Numbered from the stretch's first letter, positions 1-8,469 are shown. The stretch: DNA of 36,941 bases from Prochlorococcus sp. AG-347-K19 (GCA_003281335.1 QCCG01000004.1:67804-104744), one strand, 5' to 3'. Notes: generated from the sequence alone by a model not told the origin. Numbers and translations: made by a program.

Positions 1-2
1 AA

Positions 3-1172
3 AATAGTCCTACAGTCATTTTGATGGCTGGACTTCAGGGAGCGGGTAAAACAACTGCAACAGGAAAATTAGGACTTTATTTAAAGGAAAAAGATAAAAA
101 AGTTCTTTTGGTGGCTGCAGATATTTATCGACCAGCAGCTGTAGAGCAGCTTAAAACATTGGGAAGTCAATATGAATTGGAAGTTTTTTCAGCTAAAGAA
201 AAAAATAGCAAACCAGAAGAAATAGCAAAGGAAGCATTGAATTTTGCTAGTGAAAATGATTTTAATTCGATAATTATTGATACCGCAGGAAGACTGCAAA
301 TTGATGATTCCATGATGAGTGAAATGGTTCGAATAAAAGAAGTTTCTAATCCTGATGAGGTTTTGCTTGTTGTTGATTCAATGATTGGGCAAGAAGCTGC
401 AGACTTAACAAAATCATTTCATGAAAAAGTAGGAATAACAGGGGCGATATTAACTAAGTTGGATGGTGACTCAAGAGGTGGAGCTGCTTTATCGATAAGA
501 AAAATAAGTGGTAAACCAATCAAATTTATAGGTGTAGGTGAAAAAATAGAGGCATTGCAACCATTTCATCCAGAGAGAATGGCCAGCAGAATTTTAGGCA
601 TGGGCGATGTATTGACACTTGTTGAAAAAGCACAAAAAGAAGTTGAACTTGCTGATGCAGAAGTGATGCAAAAGAAACTTCAAGAAGCGACTTTTGATTT
701 TAATGATTTTGTAAAGCAAATGAGATTAATTAAAAGAATGGGTTCACTTGGTGGATTGATTAAATTGATTCCTGGAATGAATAAAATAGATGATGGGATG
801 ATAAAAGATGGAGAAGATCAACTTAAGAAAATAGAATCTATGATCTCGTCAATGACTCTTGAGGAGAAACAAAAACCCGAAGTTCTTGCCGCTCACCCCT
901 CAAGAAGACAAAGAATCGCTCAAGGTAGCGGTTATGAAGCAAAAGATGTAGATAAGGTTTTAGCCGATTTTCAAAGAATGAGAGGTTTTATGAAACAAAT
1001 GTCTAACGGAGGAATGCCAGGAATGGGAGGAATGCCAGGAATGGGAGGAATGCCAGGAATGGGAGGAATGAGTGGAATGGGAGGAATGCCAGGAATGGGA
1101 GGAATAAGTGGTAATAAGCCAATGAAAAAACAAAAAAATAATAAAAAGAAAAAAGGTTTTGCCGATTTATAG
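3..1172 (+). CDS. ffh: Signal recognition particle protein Ffh (SRP54), 5' end missing
   Basis: Ffh is the GTPase of the signal recognition particle; it binds SRP RNA and signal sequences and delivers ribosomes to FtsY at the membrane. The reading frame is open to the left edge, so the N-terminal helical domain and first residues lie outside the window. Visible in order are the P-loop (GLQGAGKTT), the DTAGRLQ motif, the TKLDGDSRGG motif and the methionine-rich M domain with an SRP-RNA-binding helix (SRRQRIAQGSG). The C-terminus is a Gly-Met-Pro repeat followed by a lysine-rich tail. Met-rich tails are normal in Ffh, but the near-perfect 18-base tandem repeat is notable. rpsP follows 54 bases downstream on the same strand. 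Identity is very secure. Confidence 0.97.
   Translation, partial: NSPTVILMAGLQGAGKTTATGKLGLYLKEKDKKVLLVAADIYRPAAVEQLKTLGSQYELEVFSAKEKNSKPEEIAKEALNFASENDFNSIIIDTAGRLQIDDSMMSEMVRIKEVSNPDEVLLVVDSMIGQEAADLTKSFHEKVGITGAILTKLDGDSRGGAALSIRKISGKPIKFIGVGEKIEALQPFHPERMASRILGMGDVLTLVEKAQKEVELADAEVMQKKLQEATFDFNDFVKQMRLIKRMGSLGGLIKLIPGMNKIDDGMIKDGEDQLKKIESMISSMTLEEKQKPEVLAAHPSRRQRIAQGSGYEAKDVDKVLADFQRMRGFMKQMSNGGMPGMGGMPGMGGMPGMGGMSGMGGMPGMGGISGNKPMKKQKNNKKKKGFADL
1011..1109 (+). repeat. 18-bp tandem repeat encoding GMPGMG units in Ffh
   Basis: Five consecutive 18-base units, each reading ggaatgccaggaatggga or a close variant, run from 1011 to 1100, followed by a half unit. Unit 4 (1065-1082) replaces the proline codon with serine. 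The repeat lies in frame inside the M domain tail, so unit-number changes would keep the frame. Confidence 0.9.
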
Positions 1173-1226
1173 TTTCTATATTTTTACCTTTAAATGATAT
1201 TATTATTAAAAACGCATTAATTTAAG

Positions 1227-1586
1227 ATGATTAAATTGCGCCTTAAGCGCTTTGGAAAGAAAAAAGAGGCAAGTTTCAGAATTGTTGCATGCAACAGTAC
1301 TTCCAGAAGAGATGGTAGACCCCTGCAAGAACTAGGTTTTTATAATCCAAGAACTAAGGAAACCAGGCTTGATACAGAAGCTTTAAGAACAAGACTTACT
1401 CAGGGTGCTCAGCCAACTGATGTTGTGAGAACTTTATTAGAAAAGGGAGGGTTGTTAGAAAAAACAGAAAGACCCTCTATCGCAATTGGTAAAGCAAAGT
1501 TAGAGAAGGAAAAATTAGCTAAGGCTAAAACTACAGACGAAGAAAATGATAGTAGTAAAGTTGAAAGCGAGGATAATGAAGCTTAA
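1227..1586 (+). CDS. rpsP: 30S ribosomal protein S16
   Basis: S16 is a small-subunit ribosomal protein that binds 16S rRNA and helps subunit assembly. The first 80 residues match the family closely: [20 protein letters not shown] at the start, then [16 protein letters not shown]. At 119 aa it is longer than the roughly 80 to 90 aa of many bacteria, because of a charged Lys/Glu-rich C-terminal extension from about residue 85, which is common in cyanobacteria. It sits between ffh and phoH on the same strand, probably in one transcription unit. The ATG start directly precedes the conserved N-terminus. Confidence 0.97.
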   Translation: MIKLRLKRFGKKKEASFRIVACNSTSRRDGRPLQELGFYNPRTKETRLDTEALRTRLTQGAQPTDVVRTLLEKGGLLEKTERPSIAIGKAKLEKEKLAKAKTTDEENDSSKVESEDNEA

Positions 1587-1628
1587 AGCTAGTGAGTTGA
1601 TAAATTTTTATTCTTATTCAATAACTAG

Positions 1629-2585
1629 ATGAAGGAAGTTTCCAAAACTGGTCACTTCAAAATAGATTTGCCAAGCTCTGATGCCGCTACAGCATTATCT
1701 GGACCTGGTAATTCTTTCTTAAAAAAATTTGAGTCTCTTACAGGAGTTTCTTTAACTATAAGAGGCTTACAACTTGAGATGAACGGTGTCATATCTAAAA
1801 TTGAGAGAGCCTCAGCATTAGTAGAACTAACAAGACCAATTTGGGAACAAGGGTTAGAAGTCCCAGAAGTAGATCTTAAAGCGGCTTTAAGTTCTTTAAA
1901 TATGGGAGAGTCATCTTCACATGCTGAACTAGGAAAAAAAATTCTTGCGCGTTCCAAAGAAGGAAGATTTTTAAGACCAAGAACAATAAGGCAAAAAGAA
2001 TATGTTGAATCAATTGAAAACTTTGATCTTACCTTTGCGATTGGTCCAGCTGGAACTGGTAAGACATTTTTAGCAACTGTTTGCGCGGCACGACTATTGA
2101 ACGAGAAAAAAATTGAAAAAATTGTTTTAACCAGACCAGCTGTAGAAGCTGGTGAAAGTTTGGGATTCCTACCTGGTGATTTGCAACAAAAAGTAGATCC
2201 ATATTTAAGACCCCTATTTGATTCTTTACATAGTATTTTCGGGATTGGCAGAACAAATTCGTTAATTGATAAGGGAATTATTGAAGTTGCTCCTCTGGCA
2301 TTTATGAGAGGCAGAACCTTAGACAACTCTATAGTTATCCTAGATGAAGCACAAAATACTACTTGCTCTCAAATGAGAATGTTTTTGACCAGATTAGGAG
2401 AGAGATCAAAAATGGTTATAAATGGAGATATTACTCAAATTGATTTAAAAAAAGATCAAGAAAGCGGCCTCATCGAAGCATCGAGAATTTTCTCTGAAAC
2501 TCAAGGTATAAAATTTTGTTATTTAACTGTTGAAGATGTAGTTCGTCATCCTTTAGTTCAGAAAATTATTGAGGCTTATCAATAA
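1629..2585 (+). CDS. phoH: PhoH-like ATPase
   Basis: PhoH-family proteins are cytoplasmic P-loop ATPases with helicase-like folds, linked to RNA metabolism; the exact role in cyanobacteria is not settled. The 318-aa product has an N-terminal region of about 120 residues, a Walker A motif GPAGTGKTFL near residue 139, and a Walker B-type VILDEAQN near residue 235, followed by the family motif NGDITQIDL. Length and motifs fit a full-length member. It lies 42 bases after rpsP on the same strand. Confidence 0.93.
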   Translation: MKEVSKTGHFKIDLPSSDAATALSGPGNSFLKKFESLTGVSLTIRGLQLEMNGVISKIERASALVELTRPIWEQGLEVPEVDLKAALSSLNMGESSSHAELGKKILARSKEGRFLRPRTIRQKEYVESIENFDLTFAIGPAGTGKTFLATVCAARLLNEKKIEKIVLTRPAVEAGESLGFLPGDLQQKVDPYLRPLFDSLHSIFGIGRTNSLIDKGIIEVAPLAFMRGRTLDNSIVILDEAQNTTCSQMRMFLTRLGERSKMVINGDITQIDLKKDQESGLIEASRIFSETQGIKFCYLTVEDVVRHPLVQKIIEAYQ

Positions 2586-2658
2586 ATACATAACTCTGGA
2601 GATCCGTACCCTGAAATTTTAAAAATCGAGTAGAATAAAGTCATATTTAATAAAGAAA

Positions 2659-3396
2659 ATGCCAGCAAGTAGTAATTTCAATCAAGCTATTCGTGAAGCA
2701 CAAACTAGTTCAATTGTTGGACCTAATGTTGTTCAAAAAGCTTTACCTTACGTTGGTGGAGGTATGGTTCTAACATCTTTAGGCGTTTTAGCAGGTGTTT
2801 CACTCATAGCAACAAATCCTGGGCTTTTCCAGCCTCTTTCAATAGTTGCATTAATTGCAGAATTGATTTTGTTTTTTATAGCCACAAGTGCTGCAAATAA
2901 TGCAAATAATGCGAAGGCCCTACCCTTGTTGACAGGATTTAGTCTTTTAACTGGATTCACCTTAAGTGGAATAGTTGCTTTAGCAATAGGAACAATTGGT
3001 ATTGGTTCGGTTGGAACAGCTGCCTTAGCTACTGGTATAACTTTCGTTATTGCCTCTTACACTGGTCAAAGAATGAGTGATAGTGTTGGTCAAGCACTGA
3101 GCGGAGTAGTTGGTCTGGGATTGATAGGTCTGCTTATTGCAATGTTTGTCCAATTAATTGGAGGATTCTTTGCTCCAGGAGTTTTTGGAGGTTCAGGACT
3201 CGAATTGATAATTGCAGGATTTGGAACTGTCTTATTTGTTGCAATGTCTTTTGTCGATTTTTATACAATGCCAAGAAGATATAATGACGATCAATACCTT
3301 GCAGGAGCTTTAGGTATGTATCTAACTTATATAAATCTTTTTGTTTTTATATTGAGATTAATGATTGCACTACAAGGCGGCGGAAGAAGAGACTAA
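2659..3396 (+). CDS. Bax inhibitor-1-like multi-pass membrane protein
   Basis: This 245-aa protein is very hydrophobic, with about seven predicted membrane segments starting near residue 30. The layout, a short soluble N-terminus, glycine-rich helices and a final helix after YNDDQYLAGALGMYLTYINL, resembles the Bax inhibitor-1/YccA family (also called TMBIM), whose bacterial members are inner-membrane proteins tied to proton-dependent calcium leak or FtsH regulation. The Asp-containing FVDFYTM and the N-D-Q region near the end agree with that family. No substrate can be read from the sequence. It is followed by a clear terminator, so it ends the ffh-rpsP-phoH run. Confidence 0.75.
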   Translation: MPASSNFNQAIREAQTSSIVGPNVVQKALPYVGGGMVLTSLGVLAGVSLIATNPGLFQPLSIVALIAELILFFIATSAANNANNAKALPLLTGFSLLTGFTLSGIVALAIGTIGIGSVGTAALATGITFVIASYTGQRMSDSVGQALSGVVGLGLIGLLIAMFVQLIGGFFAPGVFGGSGLELIIAGFGTVLFVAMSFVDFYTMPRRYNDDQYLAGALGMYLTYINLFVFILRLMIALQGGGRRD

Positions 3397-3417
3397 ACAC
3401 AATACATAACTAACCTA

Positions 3418-3446
3418 AAGCGTAGATTTGTTTCTACGCTTTTTTA
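3418..3446 (+). terminator. Rho-independent terminator
   Basis: A perfect 9-bp stem (AAGCGTAGA at 3418-3426 pairing with TCTACGCTT at 3433-3441) encloses a 6-base loop and runs into a T-tract. It lies 22 bases past the BI-1-like stop and just beyond the end of the convergent gene at 3444, so it probably ends the rightward transcript. Confidence 0.85.
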
Positions 3447-3971
3447 ATGGACGATATCAATAATTTGTTTTTTTATAAATTCTTTTTGCTCTGAGTCATA
3501 CTTTACTGAATTATCAAAACTATTGCCCATATCATCTAAGTCTTTAAGGACTTGATTGACAGACTTTGTAACTGACTTAGTTTCTAGCATTCTTAAAATA
3601 GCCTTACATCTATCTGAAATGTTTTCTGATGTTATCTCATATTCATGATTATTATTTCTTCGATGAATAATAATTTGAGCGGAACTCATTATTAAATTTT
3701 TTACTACTATTTCTGTTACAGCATCACCGCCTTCATTCAGTTTGTAAATTAGTGAAAAAGGAAGTTTATCTAACAAAAAACAATCTTTATCTGATAAAGC
3801 GTATGCAAAAAATCCTCTTAGTCCATTTCTTGTTTTAGTTAGCTCTGCGATTCTATCTGCCAAAACCTCTTCGCTGAGTAAATCTTCACCCCACTCTTTG
3901 CACCATTGTGCGGATATGTTTATTGCTTGCGTGAACGAAGCTTCTTTAAAATTTATGGATTTTTTTTCCAT
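3444..3971 (-). CDS. Conserved hypothetical protein, 175 aa
   Basis: I do not recognise a named family. The product is soluble with no signal peptide or membrane segment. It has an acidic N-terminal half containing WCKEWGEDLLSEEVLADRI and TRNGLRGFFAYALSD, and a C-terminal helical half rich in Lys and Asp. The sequence reads as a normal coding gene; similar proteins of this size occur in picocyanobacteria as far as I can recall. It is divergent from era, with 38 bases between start codons, so the two may share a promoter region. Confidence 0.7.
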   Translation of the reverse strand: MEKKSINFKEASFTQAINISAQWCKEWGEDLLSEEVLADRIAELTKTRNGLRGFFAYALSDKDCFLLDKLPFSLIYKLNEGGDAVTEIVVKNLIMSSAQIIIHRRNNNHEYEITSENISDRCKAILRMLETKSVTKSVNQVLKDLDDMGNSFDNSVKYDSEQKEFIKKQIIDIVH

Positions 3972-4009
3972 TTTTGATCAGAATTTTATTATTGATGCAT
4001 TAAAAGTCT

Positions 4010-4921
4010 TTGGCCAATTATAGATCTGGGTTTGTAACTTTACTAGGAAGGCCAAATGTGGGTAAATCTACTTTAATAAATAAATTGATTGGAGAAAAAA
4101 TAACAATTACTTCTCCAATAGCTCAAACTACTAGAAATAAATTAAAAGGAATACTTACTACAAACGATGGGCAAATAATTTTTGTTGATACGCCAGGTGT
4201 TCATAAACCTTATCATCGACTTGGAGAGATATTAGTAAAAAACGCAAAATCTGCAATTAATGGAGTTGATATGGTAATTTTTGTAATTGATTCAAGTGAA
4301 GAACCTGGTAGAGGTGATGAATATATTTTGAACTTTCTACTCGCAAATAAAACTGAGTTTATTGTTGCATTAAATAAGTGGGATTTGGTTAATAAAGAAT
4401 TTAGGAATTTACGATTAAATCAATATAGAAGATTTTTTGGAATTAGTAGAAACTTTCAAGTTGTAAGTGCTTCTCAAGGAGAAGGATGTTCTGAACTAGT
4501 CGATATGACTCTTAATTTTCTTCCAAAGGGACCAAAACTTTATGGCGAAGAGACGATTTGCGACCAACCATTAGATAACTTATTATCTGATTTAGTAAGA
4601 GAACAGGTATTAAAAAATACAAGAGAAGAAGTACCTCATAGTGTCGCAGTAAAGATAGAAAAGAGAGAGGAAATGAAAAGGAAAAATGGAAAAGTTTTTA
4701 CTGCTATTTTGGCTACTATTATTGTTGAAAGGTCCACTCAAAAAGGCATTCTTATTGGAAAGAAAGGTTCAATGTTAAAAATTATTGGTCAGTCAGCAAG
4801 ATCAAATATGTCAAAATTAATTGATGGTCCAGTTCACCTAGAGTTGTTTGTAAAAGTTGTTCCAAATTGGAGAAAAAAAGAATCAAGGTTAATTGAGTTT
4901 GGTTTTGAGGAAGAATTCTAA
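4010..4921 (+). CDS. era: GTPase Era
   Basis: Era is an essential GTPase that binds the 3' end of 16S rRNA and supports 30S maturation. The 303-aa protein shows the G1 motif GRPNVGKST near residue 14, DTPGVH for G3, NKWD for G4, and a C-terminal KH domain with GILIGKKGSMLKIIG. The TTG start at 4010 is the first usable codon: the frame has a TAA at 4001-4003, and MANYRSGFVTLLGRP is the expected N-terminus. trmD starts directly after the stop codon, so the two are cotranscribed and probably translationally coupled. Confidence 0.96.
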   Translation: MANYRSGFVTLLGRPNVGKSTLINKLIGEKITITSPIAQTTRNKLKGILTTNDGQIIFVDTPGVHKPYHRLGEILVKNAKSAINGVDMVIFVIDSSEEPGRGDEYILNFLLANKTEFIVALNKWDLVNKEFRNLRLNQYRRFFGISRNFQVVSASQGEGCSELVDMTLNFLPKGPKLYGEETICDQPLDNLLSDLVREQVLKNTREEVPHSVAVKIEKREEMKRKNGKVFTAILATIIVERSTQKGILIGKKGSMLKIIGQSARSNMSKLIDGPVHLELFVKVVPNWRKKESRLIEFGFEEEF

Positions 4922-5704
4922 ATGAGTGGTTTTAATTTTGATGTAATTACATTGTTCCCTAAGGCTTTTGAATTAATAAATAATTTAGGGGTCATAACAA
5001 GAGCTCTAGATAAGAATTTGATCGATGTAAATTTACATGATTTGAGAGAATATGGAGAAGGTTCTTACAGACAAGTAGACGATAAGCCATATGGAGGAGG
5101 GGCAGGCATGGTATTAAAACCTGAACCTATTTATAAGGCTTATGAATCAATTAGAAAATCGCCTAATAGTAAAACTTTGCTGATGACCCCTCAGGGTAAA
5201 GTTTTAAAGCAAAAGGATCTTGCGAGATGGTCCACTTTGGATCAAATAATAATTATTTGTGGTCAATATGAAGGTTTTGATGAAAGGATTAGATGTTTAG
5301 CTGATGAAGAGATATCGATAGGCGATTATGTCCTTTCTGGAGGTGAAATACCTGCCATATCAATAATTAATGGTTTGACTAGGTTATTACCAGGGACTCT
5401 CGGTGATCCAGACTCCTTAGTAGATGAGAGTCATAATTCCTCTTTATTAGAATATCCTCAATACACAAGGCCTTTAACTTTTAAAGATATGAAAGTGCCA
5501 GATATTTTAGTGAGCGGTAATCATGAAGAGATTAAATCGTGGAGAAGAAAAAAAAGTTTTGAAAGAACATTGGAAAGAAGAAGTGACTTGATTTCAAATG
5601 AAAACTACAAAAAATCCCCACAAAGTAAGAGAATAATAAAAGAAAATAATCAATTCATGAAATTTAGAATAGGTAATGAATACGATATTTACCCTGATTG
5701 GTAG
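4922..5704 (+). CDS. trmD: tRNA (guanine-N1-)-methyltransferase TrmD, with an altered C-terminus
   Basis: TrmD methylates G37 next to the anticodon using S-adenosylmethionine, preventing frameshifts. The trefoil-knot motifs are present: [14 protein letters not shown] near residue 57 and [14 protein letters not shown] near residue 131. The core ends around [11 protein letters not shown] (about residue 225). Beyond it is a low-complexity stretch and then a tail, [15 protein letters not shown] (from base 5657), that matches the start of IspF ([14 protein letters not shown]) encoded at 6869. The last 16 residues therefore look like a decayed copy of the ispF start fused in frame to trmD. The enzyme core seems intact, so activity is likely retained. 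Confidence 0.95.
   Translation: MSGFNFDVITLFPKAFELINNLGVITRALDKNLIDVNLHDLREYGEGSYRQVDDKPYGGGAGMVLKPEPIYKAYESIRKSPNSKTLLMTPQGKVLKQKDLARWSTLDQIIIICGQYEGFDERIRCLADEEISIGDYVLSGGEIPAISIINGLTRLLPGTLGDPDSLVDESHNSSLLEYPQYTRPLTFKDMKVPDILVSGNHEEIKSWRRKKSFERTLERRSDLISNENYKKSPQSKRIIKENNQFMKFRIGNEYDIYPDW
5657..5704 (+). pseudogene. Decayed remnant of the ispF 5' end
   Basis: Reading from the ATG at 5657, [15 protein letters not shown] aligns with the N-terminus of the intact IspF at 6869 ([13 protein letters not shown]). The DNA also aligns through a short out-of-frame stretch (gatatt...gatt.gtag). Codon choice differs: the remnant uses AGA ATA GGT where the intact gene uses CGC ATC GGC, so the two copies have separate histories. 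I infer that an insertion separated trmD from ispF and left this stub. Confidence 0.65.
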
Positions 5705-5734
5705 TTATGACTTGGGTTTTGTTTTATCGTTTGA

Positions 5735-5805
5735 GTTACAGATGGGTTACAAACAACTTGTTTACACACGAATCATAAATTACAAATCACAAATAAGTTA
5801 CAGAT
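5735..5805. repeat. Cluster of short NTTACARAT-like repeats
   Basis: Five related 9-mers lie in the gap after trmD: gttacagat (5735), gttacaaac (5746), tttacacac (5761), attacaaat (5779) and gttacagat (5797). The same core recurs at the other side of the formyltransferase gene as agttacagat at 6831-6840. They could be border repeats of the inserted segment or protein-binding sites. The sequence is too AT-rich for certainty. Confidence 0.35.
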
Positions 5806-5926
5806 ATCTTTATATTCTTAAATGCTTTAAATGTGTAAAGAAGTTGAGCAGTTTAGTTAGGATGATTAATCAATTATTTAATTAACTTGGGATGATGAAG
5901 TTATGATATTAAAGAAATTATGGTTT

Positions 5927-6592
5927 TTAATCCTCATTGAGTTCAAAATTAAAGTTTTTGAAAGATAATTTTGGTCTGAAATCTTTATATAGGGTTGCCC
6001 TAATTCTCTTTTTGATTTCACTACTATCCATATCAATTTGAATATTATTTAGTTCATCAAAATCTTTTCTTGAGTAAGGTTCTCTACTCCATTTCTCATT
6101 ACTTTTTGGTAAAGTTTTACCCTTATGAAGGTAATTAATTATTTCATAAAATAAGATTAATTGATGTTCATACGTCCTTGTTAATAATGTCTCAACATTA
6201 TCTGAAGGATAAATAGGGAATTTAACAACTTTGATAATATCTCCAGAATCTACTTTTGGGTTCATATGATGACAAGTTGCTCCATATTCATTTGCATTAT
6301 CATAAAGTGCAAAGTTAATACAACCTATGCCTGGATAATCAGGAGATGCTGGATGAAAGTTAATTGCTGCTTCTTTTGCTTTATCTAATAAGTTTTTTGG
6401 TATTATCCATCTTGATTTATATGATATTAGAATTTCACCTTCCCAACAAGATGCCTCTGCTGGAAGTTTATCTCCCCAATCTCCTAAATAATCTTTTACT
6501 TCAGTAAAAATTAATCTAAGATGATTTAATGCTTTAAGAGTAAATGTATCATTATTTTTACCTAGAAATAAAACTTTTTTTGTTATTTTCAC
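5927..6592 (-). CDS. Formyltransferase-family protein (sugar or methionyl-tRNA formyltransferase-like)
   Basis: The product is 221 aa and carries the formyltransferase catalytic signature: NFHPASPDYPG with Asn78 and His80, and VDSGDI with Asp115, the N-H-D triad seen in methionyl-tRNA formyltransferase and in sugar N-formyltransferases. It lacks the C-terminal tRNA-binding domain of true Fmt (about 310 aa), so an amino-sugar formyltransferase for surface glycans or a related small-molecule enzyme is more likely. It is the only leftward gene between trmD and ispF, which are usually neighbours in cyanobacteria as far as I recall, and it is bordered by an ispF remnant and short repeats. It was probably acquired. 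Confidence 0.75.
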   Translation of the reverse strand: MKITKKVLFLGKNNDTFTLKALNHLRLIFTEVKDYLGDWGDKLPAEASCWEGEILISYKSRWIIPKNLLDKAKEAAINFHPASPDYPGIGCINFALYDNANEYGATCHHMNPKVDSGDIIKVVKFPIYPSDNVETLLTRTYEHQLILFYEIINYLHKGKTLPKSNEKWSREPYSRKDFDELNNIQIDMDSSEIKKRIRATLYKDFRPKLSFKNFNFELNED

Positions 6593-6815
6593 TAATCTGT
6601 AGAAGAATTTACTTTTGATTTTATTACATACCCGTACAACAGTTTCAGGAAGTTTTACGTATTTGGATAAATCTCCTAATTAAAATGTTTTTTAATCATT
6701 TCTCACATTTGTATTTCTTTAAAATAAATTTAATATTTTTTAATGGTACATTTGATTGGTAAAATACCTAATTGAGGAGGTAAAAGTATCATTAAATGTT
6801 AAGTTAAATATCCAT

Positions 6816-6872
6816 ATGGAATTACAGAATAGTTACAGATTGATTTTAGATACCCCAAACCCCTTGGTATGA
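6816..6872 (+). other. Short open frame overlapping the ispF start (possible leader)
   Basis: An ATG at 6816 opens 18 codons whose TGA overlaps the ispF ATG (ATGA at 6869-6872), a layout typical of translational coupling. A strong Shine-Dalgarno-like GAGGAGGT lies at 6774-6781, too far upstream of this ATG to serve it directly. It may be a chance frame or the remains of the gene that formerly abutted ispF. Confidence 0.25.
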
Positions 6873-7369
6873 CTAGACATTCTCCACAGTTTCGCATCGG
6901 CAATGGATACGATATTCACAGATTAGTAGAAAATAGAGATTTAATTATTGGAGGTGTAAAATTGCATCACCCTGAAAGTTTAGGATTGGATGGGCATAGT
7001 GATGCTGATGTTTTAAGTCACTCAATAATGGATGCATTATTGGGAGCTCTTTCATTTGGCGACATAGGAAAGTATTTCCCCCCATCTGATAAAAAATGGA
7101 AAAATGCTGATAGCTTGTTTTTGTTATCAAAAGTAATTGACTTGATAAGACAAGATGGTTGGGAAATAAATAATATTGATAGTGTTCTTGTTGCTGAAAG
7201 GCCAAAAATCATGCCACATATAAAACTAATGAAAAAAAACATTTCTGAAATTTTAAATATTGATGAAAATTTAATTGGGATTAAAGCAACCACAAATGAA
7301 AAATTGGGTCCAGAAGGGAGAGAAGAGGGTATAAGTTGCCATTCAGTAGTTCTTCTTGAGAAAAAATGA
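6869..7369 (+). CDS. ispF: 2-C-methyl-D-erythritol 2,4-cyclodiphosphate synthase
   Basis: IspF cyclises CDP-methylerythritol 2-phosphate in the MEP isoprenoid pathway, feeding carotenoid, chlorophyll and quinone side chains. The 166-aa product has the metal ligands in GYDIHRL (Asp15, His17), the [19 protein letters not shown] helix and the C-terminal [15 protein letters not shown] motif. The ATG at 6869 is the natural start. The first codons (CGC ATC GGC) are richer in G+C than the surroundings, and a decayed second copy of this start lies at 5657-5704. The stop overlaps the next gene (ATGA), so translation is probably coupled. Confidence 0.96.
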   Translation: MTRHSPQFRIGNGYDIHRLVENRDLIIGGVKLHHPESLGLDGHSDADVLSHSIMDALLGALSFGDIGKYFPPSDKKWKNADSLFLLSKVIDLIRQDGWEINNIDSVLVAERPKIMPHIKLMKKNISEILNIDENLIGIKATTNEKLGPEGREEGISCHSVVLLEKK

Positions 7370-7812
7370 GATTTAATTTAAATTTGAAAAAAAAAATTCA
7401 AAGATTTTGTTTATTATTAATTTGCTTAGTAGTTTTAATTTTTCAATCTGATATTCCAAATTTAAAAGCTCTTACAATGAATAACTTTCAAAGTGAAATG
7501 GTCATAGAAGAATTAAGACTTAAAGTACCTGCTGATGTAAAAGCAGCTTGGCTAAATGCTGAAAAAGAAATATGGGAGCCATGGTTATCTTCTCAAGATG
7601 GTTTTTTGGGGAGACAATTATTTTGGGATAAAGAAAAAGAAGAAGCTTTAATATTGGTAAATTGGAAAAGTAAGAAATTATGGAAAAGCATACCAATGTC
7701 AGAAGTAAATGTAGTTCAACAAAAATTTGAAGATAATGTTAAAGCTGCTCTAAATGTAGGCGAAAATCCATTTGAATTAATTTATGAGGGAGAATTAGAT
7801 AAGCAAAGATGA
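7366..7812 (+). CDS. Secreted ABM-like protein (TIGR03792-type)
   Basis: The 148-aa product starts with a basic segment and a hydrophobic helix (residues about 13-27), then a likely cleaved or anchored region ending near KALTM, so it probably lies across or outside the inner membrane. The remaining 110 residues ([21 protein letters not shown], then [18 protein letters not shown]) resemble the antibiotic-biosynthesis-monooxygenase (ABM) fold of the uncharacterised cyanobacterial family TIGR03792. Function is unknown. It overlaps ispF by 4 bases upstream and larB by 4 bases downstream, so the three are one operon. Confidence 0.7.
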   Translation: MRFNLNLKKKIQRFCLLLICLVVLIFQSDIPNLKALTMNNFQSEMVIEELRLKVPADVKAAWLNAEKEIWEPWLSSQDGFLGRQLFWDKEKEEALILVNWKSKKLWKSIPMSEVNVVQQKFEDNVKAALNVGENPFELIYEGELDKQR

Positions 7813-8465
7813 ATTTTGATATCAAGTTTGATTTTCAAAGAAAAGATAGGCTTGGACTCATTGAGGCTATTTGGGGTCAAGATAAGAGTATCGACCAATT
7901 AGAGAGATTATCTGAAAATGTATTAAGTAAAAATGAGGTTGTTTTCATCACTAGGATTAATAGTGAAAAAGCTAATTATCTTCTAGATTTGTATGATGAT
8001 GCACGATTCTATGAAGAAGCAAATTGCCTAACAATTGGGGAAAATCTGAATAAAATAAATACGAATAAAAAAGTTGCAATAATTTCAGGCGGCTCAAGCG
8101 ATTTGGCCGTAACACTTGAAGCACAATTAGCACTTGAAATTTATGGAGTGAATTGTCAATCTTTTATAGATGTTGGAGTAGCTGGTCTTCATCGTTTGAT
8201 GAGTCAGTTAGAAGAAATTAATAAATATGATGTATTAATAGTCTGTGCTGGAATGGAAGGAGCTTTGGCAACAGTAGTGGGAGGATTATTGGCGCAACCT
8301 ATAATTGCAGTACCTGTCTCAGTCGGTTACGGTGTTAGCAAGGATGGAGAAACTGCTTTAAATAGTATGTTGTCAAGTTGTTCTCCAGGTATTGCAGTTA
8401 TGAATATAGATAATGGTTACGGAGCAGCAATGGCGGCTCTCAGAATTATTAAAAGTATTTCCTAA
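7809..8465 (+). CDS. larB: LarB-like, nickel-pincer cofactor carboxylase (AIR carboxylase fold)
   Basis: LarB carboxylates and hydrolyses nicotinic acid adenine dinucleotide as the first step to the nickel-pincer nucleotide of lactate racemase. The 218-aa product has an N-terminal region with FDFQRKDRLGLIEAIWGQDK, followed by the PurE-like domain with ISGGSSDLAV, YGVNCQSFIDVGVAGLHR, CAGMEGALATVVGGL and the C-terminal NIDNGYGAAMAA. It overlaps the preceding gene (ATGA). No larC, larE or larA is seen in this window, so its product and user enzyme cannot be told from here. Confidence 0.87.
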   Translation: MNFDIKFDFQRKDRLGLIEAIWGQDKSIDQLERLSENVLSKNEVVFITRINSEKANYLLDLYDDARFYEEANCLTIGENLNKINTNKKVAIISGGSSDLAVTLEAQLALEIYGVNCQSFIDVGVAGLHRLMSQLEEINKYDVLIVCAGMEGALATVVGGLLAQPIIAVPVSVGYGVSKDGETALNSMLSSCSPGIAVMNIDNGYGAAMAALRIIKSIS

Positions 8466-8469
8466 ATAA

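Noticed and set aside
1652..2326. Reverse-strand open frame of 224 codons across phoH
   Set aside because: It lies wholly opposite the well-supported phoH gene and has no family motifs; it is a shadow of phoH codon use.
5676..5885. A 69-codon gene after trmD
   Set aside because: It begins inside the ispF remnant and reads through the repeat cluster; its composition looks like translated AT-rich spacer.
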